A stretch of DNA of 64,000 nt from Streptococcus suis (GTDB lineage Bacteria > Bacillota > Bacilli > Lactobacillales > Streptococcaceae), in contig CP025095.1 of the NCBI GenBank assembly GCA_002831545.1, forward strand, positions 1,054,001 to 1,118,000, in the 5' to 3' direction. Positions 17,580 to 28,834 of this stretch are shown one piece after another. Below the pieces are notes generated by a model, which searched no databases, was not told the DNA's origin, and saw only the letters and a list, made by a program, of their open reading frames with translations. The first letter of the stretch is position 1. Every line of letters starts with the position of its first letter. Position numbers and translations under genes: made by a program.

Positions 17580-18583
17580 AAATGAGTCACTCCCCCTTTT
17601 TTTCGATTATCATGCCGATTTACAATGCTGAGCCTCATCTGGTAGAGGCTTTGGAGGCTGTATTTGGGCAGACCAACCAAGACTTTGAATTGATAGCGAT
17701 TGATGATGGGTCAGATGATGGTAGTGTGGCGATTGTCACGGATTTTCAGAAGCGGTATGAGAAGCAGATAACCTTGATTGAAGGCCACCATCAGGGGTCA
17801 TTGGTTGCACGTGCTTTAGGGATGGAAAGAGCGAAAGGTGACTACATCCTCTGTATTGACGCTGATGATAAGATGAGAAGTGACTATCTTGAGGGGGTCT
17901 TTCAGCGGATACAAGAGACAGGTGCGGATCTAGTGTTGACAAATTATTCAATCAAAGCTGATTTTTCAAGGAAAAAAAGACCTTGTCTCTTTCCGACAGA
18001 TGAGATTTTAGACCCTAAGCAAGTGTTCGAAGCTTTTTTTAGTAAAGGGAATCTGATGACACTGTGGACTAAAGTCTTTCACCGTTCCCTTTGTCCACCT
18101 GCTGGTTTTTACAAGGACTTGCCTGACTTTCGAACAGGTGAGGATGGGGTTGTTTCTGCCTATGTGATGGAGCATGCTCAGAAACCACTTTCTATTGACG
18201 AAGCCTATTATTTTTATCGACAGGTTCCAAATAGTTTGAGTAATACACTGGACACATATTTTTTTGACTCAAAAGTGGAACTAGAGCTTTATTTTCAAGA
18301 AAAGTATAAAAAACTTGGTGATGTTGTAAAGTCCAGCATGGTTCGTCGAGTGAGCTGGTTTTCCGCTCTCTATCTTTCAGCGGCGAAGAATTATCTTGAT
18401 TTTTTGAAACGATTAAGGCATGTGCGTTCCTCTGCTGTCTTTCAGCAGAGCTTGGCTTATCTGGAGTTTGATGCAGTCACTCCTCAGCAACGTCGCTGGT
18501 TTACAGTTCATCGTTACCCTATTTTAGCGTCAGTAGCGTATCTCACTACCTACCTATCAAGAATTTGGAGAAGGTTATTTTGA
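17576..18583 (+). CDS. GT2 glycosyltransferase, tandem array member 4, TTG start
   Basis: This is a 335-residue near-duplicate of member 3 (CIDADDKMRSDYLEGV, AYYFYRQVPNSLSNT, RRVSWFSALYLSAAKNYLDF). I chose TTG 17576 because the preceding GGAGAAGGTTATT matches the leader of member 2 base for base where ATG stands there, and the TTGA junction overlaps the stop of member 3. The alternatives are ATG 17582 (two codons later) and TTG 17561 (no ribosome site). Whether both near-identical enzymes are active is unknown. Confidence 0.8.
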   Translation: MKMSHSPFFSIIMPIYNAEPHLVEALEAVFGQTNQDFELIAIDDGSDDGSVAIVTDFQKRYEKQITLIEGHHQGSLVARALGMERAKGDYILCIDADDKMRSDYLEGVFQRIQETGADLVLTNYSIKADFSRKKRPCLFPTDEILDPKQVFEAFFSKGNLMTLWTKVFHRSLCPPAGFYKDLPDFRTGEDGVVSAYVMEHAQKPLSIDEAYYFYRQVPNSLSNTLDTYFFDSKVELELYFQEKYKKLGDVVKSSMVRRVSWFSALYLSAAKNYLDFLKRLRHVRSSAVFQQSLAYLEFDAVTPQQRRWFTVHRYPILASVAYLTTYLSRIWRRLF

Positions 18584-19617
18584 AAATGAGTCACAGACCT
18601 TTTTTTTCGATCAATATTCCTGTTTACAATGGCGAAGTTTATCTGGAACAGGCTCTAGAATCCTGTCGTTATCAGACTTTCCAAGATTTTGAGATTGTTT
18701 TGGTGGATGACTGTTCGACAGATAGGACGGTTGCTATCAGCCGAGAGTTTCAGAAGAAGTTGGCTCAGCCTCTGCGTATCCTATCGCATGCGGACAATAT
18801 AGGGGAGCTGGCATCTCGTTTGACGGGCTATCAAGCTTCAAGAGGTCGCTATATCGTCAGTCTTGACCATGATGACTTCCTTCGTAAGGATTGTCTGGAG
18901 CAGATTCATAACTTAGTAGTAGAGACCCATGCCGATATGGTGTTATATAATTTTTCAGAGCAGGCAGATTTTGAGCTGGCCTGTAAGGACTTTCCTTTTA
19001 CGTCGTATGAGAGGATTGCTAAAAAAGACTTGCTCTCATGGTATTATAGTCAGTATGGGTCTGCCATGTGGTACAAGGCGTTTAAACGTGAGTTAGCTCC
19101 TACAGTAGAGGAATGTGGCGAGCATGATTCAAGTATATTTGGAGATGTCTTGCCTACGATTGTCCTCTTTGAAAAATGTCAGTCGCCCTATTATCTGGGA
19201 GAAAATCTTTATTTTCATCGGATATACGAGGAGAGTAAGTTTATGTCACTCTCACTAGCGAAGCGTTACCAGATTAGGAGCTATCTCAATGCTCTTCTTT
19301 TTGAGCGGTTACAGGCTTATCCTTTGGAAGAGAGAAATGTTTATCAACAATCTCTGCGAGAAGTCGCCCTTCGCAATCAGGTGAAGTTGCTGAAAAAAGG
19401 CTTACGCAGCAGTGGAAGTTACACCGAAAAATATCTGTTTTTAAAACAATTAGGCCAATCTCCTTACTTTCAAGAGAGTGTTGACTATCTTGATACGATG
19501 CCTATTTTTCACCGCTATAAAAAGATGGTGAAGCTCGTTGCCAAATACCACTATCATCTTGCGATAGGGTATCATTGGTATGCTAGAAAGATATGGAAGT
19601 TGAGAAAACAAAGATGA
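18580..19617 (+). CDS. GT2 glycosyltransferase, tandem array member 5, TTG start
   Basis: The protein has 345 residues and is the most divergent array member: FFSINIPVYNGEVYLEQAL, FEIVLVDDCS, and SLDHDDFLRKDCLEQI, where the usual DADD is DHDD, still leaving a usable DXD. The C-terminal half has NLYFHRIYEESKF in place of the YYYR block. The TTG at 18580 has the same duplicated leader as member 4 and overlaps its stop, so the leader was copied with the genes. It probably adds a different sugar or linkage than members 1-4. Confidence 0.8.
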   Translation: MKMSHRPFFSINIPVYNGEVYLEQALESCRYQTFQDFEIVLVDDCSTDRTVAISREFQKKLAQPLRILSHADNIGELASRLTGYQASRGRYIVSLDHDDFLRKDCLEQIHNLVVETHADMVLYNFSEQADFELACKDFPFTSYERIAKKDLLSWYYSQYGSAMWYKAFKRELAPTVEECGEHDSSIFGDVLPTIVLFEKCQSPYYLGENLYFHRIYEESKFMSLSLAKRYQIRSYLNALLFERLQAYPLEERNVYQQSLREVALRNQVKLLKKGLRSSGSYTEKYLFLKQLGQSPYFQESVDYLDTMPIFHRYKKMVKLVAKYHYHLAIGYHWYARKIWKLRKQR

Positions 19618-21110
19618 AAAAAAAGATTTTTAGAACGGTTTTAACCTCCTATCTTTCTCAACTGGTTGGAATTGTATTTGGCTTAATTGCTCCGGGGTTG
19701 ATTATCAGTCATTTTGGATCAGATTTGAGAGGCTTGGGGGTTACCTTGTCTGCCTATCTGGGTTATTTTGCTGCCTTTGACTCTAGCGTTCCGACCATTG
19801 TCCAGGCTCAGCTTTACAAACCTTTGGCGGATAAGGACTATAAGAAAGTCAATACGATTTTGAGTTCTGCGGATCAGTTCTTTAAACGGCAGGGGCTGAT
19901 GTTTGTGCTGTATGCACTGTTGATTGGTATTGGTTTGCCCTTTATTATCCAGATGCCGTTTGACCGCTGGACCATACTTGTATTGACTCTTATTTCAGCA
20001 TTCGGTACCTTTGTAGAGTATATGTTTCGCCGCAAGCATCGGATGTTGCTTCGGGCAGATGGGAAGTCCTATGTATCCATGAGCATCGGTATTGGGATAC
20101 GGGTCGTGACGCAGCTTTCTGTGATTGTGGCTGTAACAGCAGGAATTTCCTATCTTGGCTATAAGAGCTTGATGGCTGGACTTGGCTTGCTAACTCCTAT
20201 CCTAATCTGGCTGTATGTGAAGCGACACTATCCTTTTCTCAAGAATGAATCGACAGAAGTTATCCCTTTGAAAAATAACCCTCTGGCGGTCATTGACCAT
20301 ATCCTTTATACCACTCGAAACTCCAGTGCTATTTTTATTATTTCGTATTTCAATGGGCTAGCACTGGTGTCCGTTTTTACGCTCTATACGAGATTTGTCT
20401 CCATGTTTAGCAGTCTAGCAATCACGGCTTTTAATAATCTGGACTTTGTTTTGGGGCATCAGTTAGCCACAAAATCAATCGAGGAAACGCGTAAGAGTTA
20501 CCAGCATCAGGTTTATCTCTGGCATAATTGGTTTGTTTTTATCTATACAGTGGCGGCTTGTCTCTTCATGGCATTTTTATCTCACTATGCGAGAAAATTT
20601 TCAGGAGCAGACTATGTCCAGCCTCTCTTTGCCTATGTTTACCTTGTGGCTGACTTTTTACAAAATGCACGGACGATGTCTTCCTATGCTTTTAAGGCAG
20701 CTGGGCATTGGGAAAACAATCGAAAGAGTTTTATTCTGGAATCGATAGTGCTCATCGTCTTGTCTCTTGTTTTATTTTTATTCGTTGGTCTCGTGGGCTT
20801 AGCGGTAGCAGCAGTCGTTGCCAATTTATACCGCCTGTTTTACAATAATCACTATCTGAGCCGAGAGATACTCTATATAGATGGAAAAAAATCTTCTTTG
20901 ATGAGTGTTGGCGGTGCTTTGTTTATCGTGGTGGTAGGTTTATCTTTTCAATTTCTATATCCATTTCAGGTCACGAGCTATCTCGATTTTATCCTTCCAG
21001 GGCTTGCGGCACTTGTCTATGTATCCGTACTCTTATTTGTCTGTAACTGGGTCTTGAGTCAGGAATTTCGACAACTGACGAAAAAACTTGTAGCAAGAGT
21101 ATTTGGGTGA
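19614..21110 (+). CDS. Second polysaccharide flippase-like membrane protein
   Basis: This is a 498-residue protein with 12-14 hydrophobic segments, starting KIFRTVLTSYLSQLVGIVFG and SHFGSDLRGLGVTLSAY, as in lipopolysaccharide/teichoic-type Wzx proteins of the MOP superfamily. It has no close resemblance to the flippase at 9057. I chose ATG 19614, whose ATGA overlaps the stop of array member 5, rather than ATG 19593. It would export the product of the second block's glycosyltransferases. No second Wzy is recognisable, so polymerisation would rely on 4994, on an enzyme outside the window, or not occur. Confidence 0.75.
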   Translation: MKKKIFRTVLTSYLSQLVGIVFGLIAPGLIISHFGSDLRGLGVTLSAYLGYFAAFDSSVPTIVQAQLYKPLADKDYKKVNTILSSADQFFKRQGLMFVLYALLIGIGLPFIIQMPFDRWTILVLTLISAFGTFVEYMFRRKHRMLLRADGKSYVSMSIGIGIRVVTQLSVIVAVTAGISYLGYKSLMAGLGLLTPILIWLYVKRHYPFLKNESTEVIPLKNNPLAVIDHILYTTRNSSAIFIISYFNGLALVSVFTLYTRFVSMFSSLAITAFNNLDFVLGHQLATKSIEETRKSYQHQVYLWHNWFVFIYTVAACLFMAFLSHYARKFSGADYVQPLFAYVYLVADFLQNARTMSSYAFKAAGHWENNRKSFILESIVLIVLSLVLFLFVGLVGLAVAAVVANLYRLFYNNHYLSREILYIDGKKSSLMSVGGALFIVVVGLSFQFLYPFQVTSYLDFILPGLAALVYVSVLLFVCNWVLSQEFRQLTKKLVARVFG

Positions 21111-21164
21111 TGGTGTTATTAAATGAAACATTTTCGCGAATGAATAGCACAACAGGCTCTCGTT

Positions 21165-21193
21165 TTGATTGTTTCCGTCACAAATAGTATAAT
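21165..21193 (+). promoter_or_regulatory. Sigma-A promoter before the HTH-dehydrogenase fusion
   Basis: TTGATT (21165-21170) and TATAAT (21188-21193) are separated by exactly 17 bases, 34 bases before the start codon. It indicates that the fusion gene and the three GT-C genes behind it can be transcribed apart from the GT array. Confidence 0.75.
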
Positions 21194-21226
21194 AGATTTT
21201 ATCAATCATGTTAGGAGATAGAAGTG

Positions 21227-22705
21227 ATGAAACAATTTTCATTAGCAGTTTTAGCTAGTACATTGCAAAATAAACGCCGTCAAGACAGCCTGTCACAGCA
21301 AGATATAGCTGATAGGACAGGCATCAATCGCTCTGTCATCAGTCGTATTGAGCAGGGAGAACATACTCCCAGTCTAGCTCAGTTGGAGTTGCTGGCTCAG
21401 GCATTGGCATGTGATGTGACGGATTTTTATGTGGAGAAAAAGAAGGAGCGAGACCTCCCTTCTCGGGCGAAGATTGCAGTGGCTGGGACTGGTTATGTCG
21501 GCCTCTCCTTGGCTGTCCTGCTGGCACAATACCATGATGTCACCGCAGTAGATGTCGTGGAGGAAAAGGTGGCCCTTCTACAGGCTGGTCGTTCTCCCAT
21601 CCAGGATGACTATATTAAAGCCTATCTGGCTGAAAAGGACTTGAGCTTGACAGCGACCTTGGATGCTGAGACGGCCTATGCAGAAGCAGAATTTGTCGTG
21701 ATTGCTGCTCCAACAAACTACGATAGTGCGAAAAATTATTTTGATACGAGTCATGTCGAGGAGGTGATTTCCCTTGTTAGGGCTGTCAATCCGCAGGCGG
21801 TTATGGTCATCAAGTCAACGGTGCCAGTTGGTTTTACCCAGCGGATGCGTGAACAGTTCCAAACGGATCGTATCCTCTTTAGTCCAGAGTTTTTGAGAGA
21901 ATCAAAAGCACTATACGATAATCTCTATCCATCACGCATTATCGTATCTTGCGAAGCTACAGACAGTGAAGAGGTTCAGGAGCTTTCTAGCCAGTTTGCT
22001 GCTTTACTTGCTCATGCAGCCTTGAATGATGCGCCACTGCTACAGATGGGTGCGACAGAAGCAGAAGCGGTGAAGCTTTTTGCCAATACCTATCTAGCAC
22101 TTCGTGTGTCGTATTTTAATGAACTGGATACCTACGCAGAATTGAAAGGCTTGGATACTCAGGCTATTATTACTGGTATCGGTTTGGATCCACGGATAGG
22201 TCAGCACTATAACAATCCGTCATTTGGCTATGGTGGGTACTGCTTGCCCAAAGATACCAAGCAGTTACTTGCCAATTACGATGACGTACCTCAAAACATG
22301 ATGTCTGCCATTGTCGAAGCCAATCGGACAAGAAAGGATTTTATCGCTGATCAGGTGCTGAAAATGGCTGGTTACTATGATTACACTGACCATGGAAGCT
22401 ATAATCAGGAGAATGAGAAGGACTTGGTGATTGGGATTTACCGCCTGACCATGAAGAGTCAGTCGGATAATTTCAGACAGAGCGCCATTCAAGGCGTGAT
22501 GAAGCGGATAAAGGCCAAGGGGGCACAGGTCATCGTCTACGAGCCGACCTTGGAAAATGGTAGCCGCTTTTTTGGCTCTAAGGTGGTCAATCATCTAGCC
22601 AGCTTTAAAAAGAAAAGCCATGCCATCATCGCTAACCGCTACGATGCTGTTTTAGATGATGTAGTAGATAAGGTATACACCAGAGATATTTTTAGGAGAG
22701 ATTAG
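21227..22705 (+). CDS. XRE DNA-binding domain fused to UDP-glucose 6-dehydrogenase
   Basis: This is a 492-residue two-part protein. Residues ~8-68 form an XRE/Cro-type helix-turn-helix ([20 protein letters not shown], then [19 protein letters not shown]). Residues ~80-490 are a complete UDPG/MGDP dehydrogenase: Rossmann loop [35 protein letters not shown], and [11 protein letters not shown] with catalytic Cys near 339. It would oxidise UDP-glucose to UDP-glucuronate in the cytosol, feeding the epimerase at 10484. The linker is short, and the reading frame is continuous. ATG 21227 (AGGAG nine bases upstream) is preferred over GTG 21224. The DNA-binding head implies regulation, perhaps of its own promoter, but the target is unknown. 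Confidence 0.85.
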   Translation: MKQFSLAVLASTLQNKRRQDSLSQQDIADRTGINRSVISRIEQGEHTPSLAQLELLAQALACDVTDFYVEKKKERDLPSRAKIAVAGTGYVGLSLAVLLAQYHDVTAVDVVEEKVALLQAGRSPIQDDYIKAYLAEKDLSLTATLDAETAYAEAEFVVIAAPTNYDSAKNYFDTSHVEEVISLVRAVNPQAVMVIKSTVPVGFTQRMREQFQTDRILFSPEFLRESKALYDNLYPSRIIVSCEATDSEEVQELSSQFAALLAHAALNDAPLLQMGATEAEAVKLFANTYLALRVSYFNELDTYAELKGLDTQAIITGIGLDPRIGQHYNNPSFGYGGYCLPKDTKQLLANYDDVPQNMMSAIVEANRTRKDFIADQVLKMAGYYDYTDHGSYNQENEKDLVIGIYRLTMKSQSDNFRQSAIQGVMKRIKAKGAQVIVYEPTLENGSRFFGSKVVNHLASFKKKSHAIIANRYDAVLDDVVDKVYTRDIFRRD

Positions 22706-24003
<1,298 letters not shown>

Positions 24004-24007
<4 letters not shown>

Positions 24008-25833
24008 TTTTAAAGAACGTTCAGAAAATCATTCCGCCTAGATGGGCGAGTTTGCTATCGCTGTCAGCCTTTTTCATGCTGACAGTCACTCATCGTACAC
24101 CCTTAGCCCTATTGGTGATGTTGGGAGCGATAGCGACTGCATATATATATATATATAACAGAAGAGAATGGGCTTGGGTCAATCTATGATTGGTCTCGCT
24201 ATGCGACTTACCTCCCTCTAGCAGTCTTGATTGTAGGGGTATGGTGACAAAACTTTTTGATGGGATGGGGATTGGCTTTATCACCACTAACATTCTTCGG
24301 ATTCTTGCTATTCCGATTATTGCTCAGGTTTTGTCACATTTTCATAGACTGCTTGTCAATTGGTGGCAGGGTCTATCATGTGAAGTAGTGACCAAGAAGA
24401 AGTGGGTCTTTTCGGCGAAAACAAACTTTGCCATCCTGTTTGGCATTTATCTCCTTGGGATTAGTGCTCTTTTGAGAGCAAATGTCTACTATAATGATGA
24501 TAACTGGCGATTTTCTGGTGGTAGTCGTGGATGGGATGATTGGAGTCGCTTTTTTACGGATAGAAGCTCCATTTACTTTTTTGGGGGCAAGTTTGCGGTT
24601 GATGTCTCTCCCTATAGTCAGATTCTAGCAGTAGCTATCCTAGCTCTTGTTGGTATCCTCCTATTAGGTCTGCTTTATAAGCGTAAGGCATTTACGATTT
24701 GGGAAGTAGTAGCACTTGTACCTTTGGGATTAAATCCTTTTTTCATCGTCAATCTTAGCTATAAATTTGATGCTCCTTTTATGGCTTTCTCACTGCTTGC
24801 TGCGGTCTTTCCGCTTGTGTTCCGCTTTTCAGGGGCTAGATGGTATGTCTTAGCTTGTTTTCTTGGAAGCTTACTGGTCATGACATCCTACCAGGCTTCT
24901 TTTGGGATTTTTCCCATGCTAGTCATCCTATTGCTCCTGAGAATGTGGCAGGAGAAGGGATGGCATAAGGAGTTAGGTGGTTTCTTATGGCAGTCTTTAC
25001 TAGGTTATGGAGCTGGTGCCCTGTATTTCTATCTAGTTGTCATGATTGCTCCTCGTAAAGATTATCTTGATGTAAGTATTCCTGCTCTATCGGAGATTCC
25101 TGAGTTTCTCCTAAAAAATTACACAGCTTATTTTACCAAGGTATGGGATGGGTTTACCCCTTTGTGGCTTATTACGACTTTGTTTATTTTAGGAAGTTTC
25201 CTAGTGTACTGTATGAGTAAAAAGAGAAATCTTCTTGGATTTAGTTTTTCTCTTGTTTCACTTGTCTTGATGTTGCTCCTTTCCTTTGGCTTCTATCCCA
25301 TACTGGTAGAACCACAGCTAAATAATCGTGCTATGTATGGTCTAGTAGTTGTTATTGTCCTCTGTGGCTTGGTTATAGTAGAGCGGGGGCGGAGATCCGT
25401 TCTTCGTCTACCGATTCTTGTTCTTTCCTATATCTTTTTTGTCTATGCTCTGGTCTATGGAAATGCTCTAGCGACTATTGCTGACTATAGAAAATTCCGT
25501 CTTCAGTTGGTCTATGAGGATTTGAGTCACTTACCACAGGTTAAGAATAAAGAGACAGTAGATGTATATTTTCTTGGAAGGATTTCTGCGCCACCGACCT
25601 TAAAAAAGCAGTTTCTTGCCTACCCAATGTTAGCAATCAGTCATAATGAGTATTGGGATCGTAGAAAGCTGAGTCACTTGCCTACTGTGCAAACAATTTA
25701 TGAGATACCCGACAAGCTACTTCCTACATTAACCCATCTTCCTATGCTAGTAGACACATACTACCACACTATCTATGGGGATGATAAGATGATTTACATT
25801 CGCTTGAAGGAAGATGGAAAGCTGATTGAATGA
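24004..25833 (+). pseudogene. GtrII-like glucosyltransferase membrane protein, frame broken near an (AT)8 tract
   Basis: ATG 24004 overlaps the previous stop and encodes 61 residues, with a hydrophobic helix followed by the (AT)8 tract at 24141-24157, before TGA at 24187. The same frame reopens and runs to 25833, with KTNFAILFGIYLLGISALLR, VYYNDDNWRFSGGSRGWDDW and many membrane helices, typical of Glucos_trans_II proteins. Between 24160 and 24244 another frame gives the better membrane-like reading (IYDWSRYATYLPLAVLIVGVW). So there are probably two compensating shifts, one at or just after the tract and one at about 24235-24247. As read, no full-length protein is made. A product from an internal start is possible. 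Confidence 0.7.
24141..24157. repeat. (AT)8 tract at the break of the GtrII-like gene
   Basis: There are seventeen alternating A/T bases. Adding one AT unit would connect the upstream frame to the membrane-like frame used at 24160-24244. It is the same repeat unit as the tract in the preceding gene. Confidence 0.9.
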
Positions 25834-25852
25834 TAAATGAGAAGGAGATTGC

Positions 25853-27320
25853 ATGTCTACAAAAGAAAACAATAAAAAAATAGTAGCAGGGGGGGGTAAT
25901 CCTGTTCCTGCTACTCGTCCTTGGATTGAGTTTCTATCCGAGTTTTACAGCTGATACGTATATTCATTTTAACCGCACATGGATGGAAAGTGCCATCAAC
26001 ATGTCTCGTAGAAATGGTCGTCCCTTTATTTCCTTATTCTTTATCCTGATGGGGAGTCTGCATCAAGCGCCAGAACTCTATTTGCTTATCTCAAGTTGTT
26101 TAGCACTTTGTTTTCTGGGCTTGTCTGTGTGGTGTTTAGCGAGATTGTTTGAAAAGACTGAGGTAGCTTCCTCTTTGATGGCTCCTTTTTTATCATTGAT
26201 CATCTTGGTCAATCCCCTTATCATCAGCTATTTTTTATTTGTTGAACGTGGTATGATGATGTTTGCTTTATTGATGGCTATTCTTGCCACTTATATACGG
26301 ATTTGCAAACCGATCACGCATTGGCTCCTGGTTTCTACCGTTTTAGCGACAGTATCCATGCTCACCTACCAGTCCTTTACTTCCTTGTACTTGATGCTTT
26401 GCCTGTGTTTTGCGGTGGAAAAACGAGATGTTAAGACAGCTATTCGTAGCTTTCTCCTCTCCTCGATCCCATTTGTCGTGAGTGGTCTTGTTTCACTTCT
26501 TTACCTAAAACTCTTTGGCATTGGTCGATTTAATCTTGAAAATCTCGGACTAGTCGCTCGAATGTTACAACTTTTAAAAAGTTTGATCAAATCATATATT
26601 TTAGGTTTCAACATTGGTCCCGATGGTTTTCTTTTGTTTTCCCTTTTGCTTGCCATTGGCTATCTCCTTTGGAGAGTGAGACGACAACTTAATGGGACAG
26701 CAGCTGAGAAGACAAGAGCGAAGCTTATCTTGCTGGCTCTTCCTTTATTGTTTCTTTTGCCATGTGCCCTAAGTTTGGTTACAAAAGCTGGTTCAGGTGC
26801 TCGGTCTACGTATTCGGCTGCTTGTTTGGTTGGTCTATTCTTATTATTGGCTAGACTAGACTTCAAAAAGGCTAAGCTAGTCAAAGGTACACTAGTCACC
26901 CTCTATCTAGCAGTACTTACGCTGACATTTAACAAAATATTTTTACAACAGATAGTCGTCACCCAGTTGGATCAAAACCGTATGCAGGTGGTACAGCAAA
27001 TGGTTCGTGACTATGAGGAAAAGACGCAGATAAAAGTAACAAAGCGAGCAATATATACAGATGCACATCCTCAGCTGGATAATCAATATACAGACTTTAT
27101 AGATAGTCATTCGGGAATACTTAACACGGGGAATTTAGTGAAAAGCCCCGTTACAAATCTCTACCCATTTTCAATCTATACGTATATGACAGGGGAAAAG
27201 CTTGAAAAAACAGAGAAGGATTCCGCTATAAAAGCCTATTTTAAAAGCAAGGACTGGTCAACCTTCTCACCAGACCAAATCATCATCAAAGGTGATACCA
27301 TCCATATGGCGGTGTATTAA
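25853..27320 (+). pseudogene. GtrII-like membrane glycosyltransferase, switched off by a G8 tract
   Basis: ATG 25853 (GAAGGAG six bases upstream) starts MSTKENNKKIVAG, then enters eight G bases (25889-25896), and with eight G the frame stops after 33 residues. With seven or ten G it would continue directly into VILFLLLVLGLSFYPSFTAD and the rest of a GT-C protein of about 488 residues with some ten helices, ending at 27320. The membrane helix and the downstream family sequence match the seven-G frame with no other defect, so this is best read as a phase-OFF gene rather than a decayed one. An internal TTG at 25926 has no ribosome site. Confidence 0.85.
25889..25896. repeat. G8 homopolymer, putative phase-variation switch
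   Basis: Eight consecutive G lie twelve codons inside the GtrII-like gene in an AT-rich genome. One fewer G gives an uninterrupted gene. Poly-G tracts near the 5' end are the classic layout for slipped-strand phase variation. Confidence 0.95.
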
Positions 27321-27414
27321 GGGGAAAGGTCCTCTATTTTAGAAAAAAGAAAAAAATTTAGGCTAGAAGATGGAAAAAAGACAAATATCTCGATTGATGT
27401 TTGTCTTCATTCTG

Positions 27415-27446
27415 AAAGTCGTTAGAAATGTCATTCTAGCGACTTT
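27415..27446 (+). terminator. Probable terminator of the second polysaccharide block
   Basis: AAAGTCGTTAGAA pairs with TTCTAGCGACTTT (one G-U pair) across a six-base loop. A short T-containing tail (GTCTTTG) follows. It sits about 95 bases after the last GT-C stop. Confidence 0.5.
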
Positions 27447-27623
27447 GTCTTTGATCTGAGAGTACTTCCTACGAGGTGCTTCTCTGCATATGTAGAGTAT
27501 TTTTTTAGTCAACAATTGGTCAACCTTTGAGATTTTTATATATCCAAGATGATGACGAAGTCTTATTTTACCTTATTTTAACGTAAATAAAACTGTAGTG
27601 GGTAGATGAAAAGTTAACACCTA

Positions 27624-27974
27624 GAGGCTGGGCAAAAAGCCCAGCTCCACTAGTCAGAGTTCGTGTCAACATCTCAGCGCAGTGGTTGATTGGCTTTAAC
27701 AGTCTGGGAGACTGTTAAAGGTGGGAGATAGGATTTGCTTTGCAAATCTCAGCACTTCGTGTTTCACACTCCAAATCTGACCTCTACGACTGATACGAAC
27801 AGAGTTCGCTTCATTTCCAACCTCCAACAGTCAGAGTAGTGACTGTTGGAGCGCGGAAATAAAACAAACGAAGTTTGTGTCAAAATAGTCCAGTGGACTA
27901 TTTTAGCCCAAACCTAAATGTTTGGAAGTGAGGGGAGCTCTTCTATGAATGGCTGAGTTCTTTCCCACTCCCTT
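27624..27974 (-). repeat. Long intergenic repeat, copy 2 (inverted)
   Basis: This copy begins with GAGGCTGGGC-AAAAA-GCCCAGCTCC and ends with GAGTTCTTTCCCACTCCC, the reverse of copies 1 and 3. It carries extra internal palindromes, for example AACAGTCTGGGAGACTGTT near 27700 and a pair around AGTCCAGTGGACT near 27888. It is non-coding. Confidence 0.8.
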
Positions 27975-28153
27975 TCTTTATCTCTTTCCTATTTTCAGGA
28001 GATAAGCTGAAAAGGGCTATCCCCAGCCCTTTTCACTATTCAAGGCAATCAAAATCGAATAAAGAAGTGGTATAAGACTGAGGAGATAATCTTTGGTTTT
28101 ATATGGCTTCTTTTTTTGCAAGATTTTACGAATAGATAGGTGAGGAGGAAATT

Positions 28154-28834
28154 ATGTATCAAATTGAATTTAAAGAAGAGGCCATTCTACCTAGAGAACG
28201 TTTAGTAGAAGTTGGAGCTGAGCGTCTCAGTAATCAGGAACTACTAGCAATTTTTATTAGAACTGGGACAAAAAAAGAACCTGTTTCTATTCTCTCCAAT
28301 AAATTATTGAATCGTTTGGAGAGTTTAGCGGCTCTAAGAGAACTATCAATTGAAGAATTGCAAAGTTTGACTGGCATTGGGCGCGTCAAGGCGATTGAAA
28401 TTAAGGCTATGATTGAACTTGGAAAACGTATCAATCAATCAGAGCTACTCTTAAATGAGAGAATTTTGGGAAGTGAGAAGTTGGGACGTAAGATGATTCA
28501 TGAAATCGGGCATAAGAAGCAGGAGCACCTAGTTGCACTTTATCTCAATACACAGAACCAGATTATCAGTCAAAAAACGATTTTTATTGGGAGTGTTAAT
28601 CGTAGCATTGCAGAACCACGTGAAATTTTGCATTACGCAGTAAAATGTATGGCAACATCGATTATCATCGTTCACAACCACCCGTCGGGTTCAGTACAAC
28701 CTAGTAGGAATGATTTGCTATTTACGGAGAATTTAAAAGAGTCCTGCGAAAAGCTAGGACTGGTATTATTAGATCATTTAATTGTTGGAAATAAGGATTA
28801 CTATTCTTTTAGAGAAGAAAGTGAGTTATTTTAA
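28154..28834 (+). CDS. radC: RadC family protein (JAB/MPN domain)
   Basis: The protein has 226 residues. The N-terminal helix-hairpin-helix region has [20 protein letters not shown] (about 75-94), and the C-terminal JAMM metalloprotease-like motif is [17 protein letters not shown] (about 173-189) with the usual His-His-Asp ligands. Length is the usual 225-230. GAGGAGG precedes ATG 28154. The role in DNA repair suggested by the name is not well supported in the family. It converges with the glutamine amidotransferase gene, the 3' ends overlapping by four bases. Confidence 0.92.
   Translation: MYQIEFKEEAILPRERLVEVGAERLSNQELLAIFIRTGTKKEPVSILSNKLLNRLESLAALRELSIEELQSLTGIGRVKAIEIKAMIELGKRINQSELLLNERILGSEKLGRKMIHEIGHKKQEHLVALYLNTQNQIISQKTIFIGSVNRSIAEPREILHYAVKCMATSIIIVHNHPSGSVQPSRNDLLFTENLKESCEKLGLVLLDHLIVGNKDYYSFREESELF

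Larger units (their letters stand above)
27321..28153. other. Intergenic region between the polysaccharide block and radC
   Basis: No gene is seen. The stretch has a hairpin at 27415-27446 that may end the polysaccharide transcript, the inverted long repeat at 27624-27974, and the radC leader. A hairpin-free AT-rich segment at 27447-27620 holds nothing I recognise. Confidence 0.6.

Noticed and set aside
20533..20748. 71-codon frame inside the second flippase gene
   Set aside because: It is another reading frame of a clear membrane-protein gene, with no ribosome site.
22265..22594. 109-codon frame opposite the UDP-glucose dehydrogenase
   Set aside because: It lies wholly inside a gene with catalytic motifs on the other strand and has no ribosome site.
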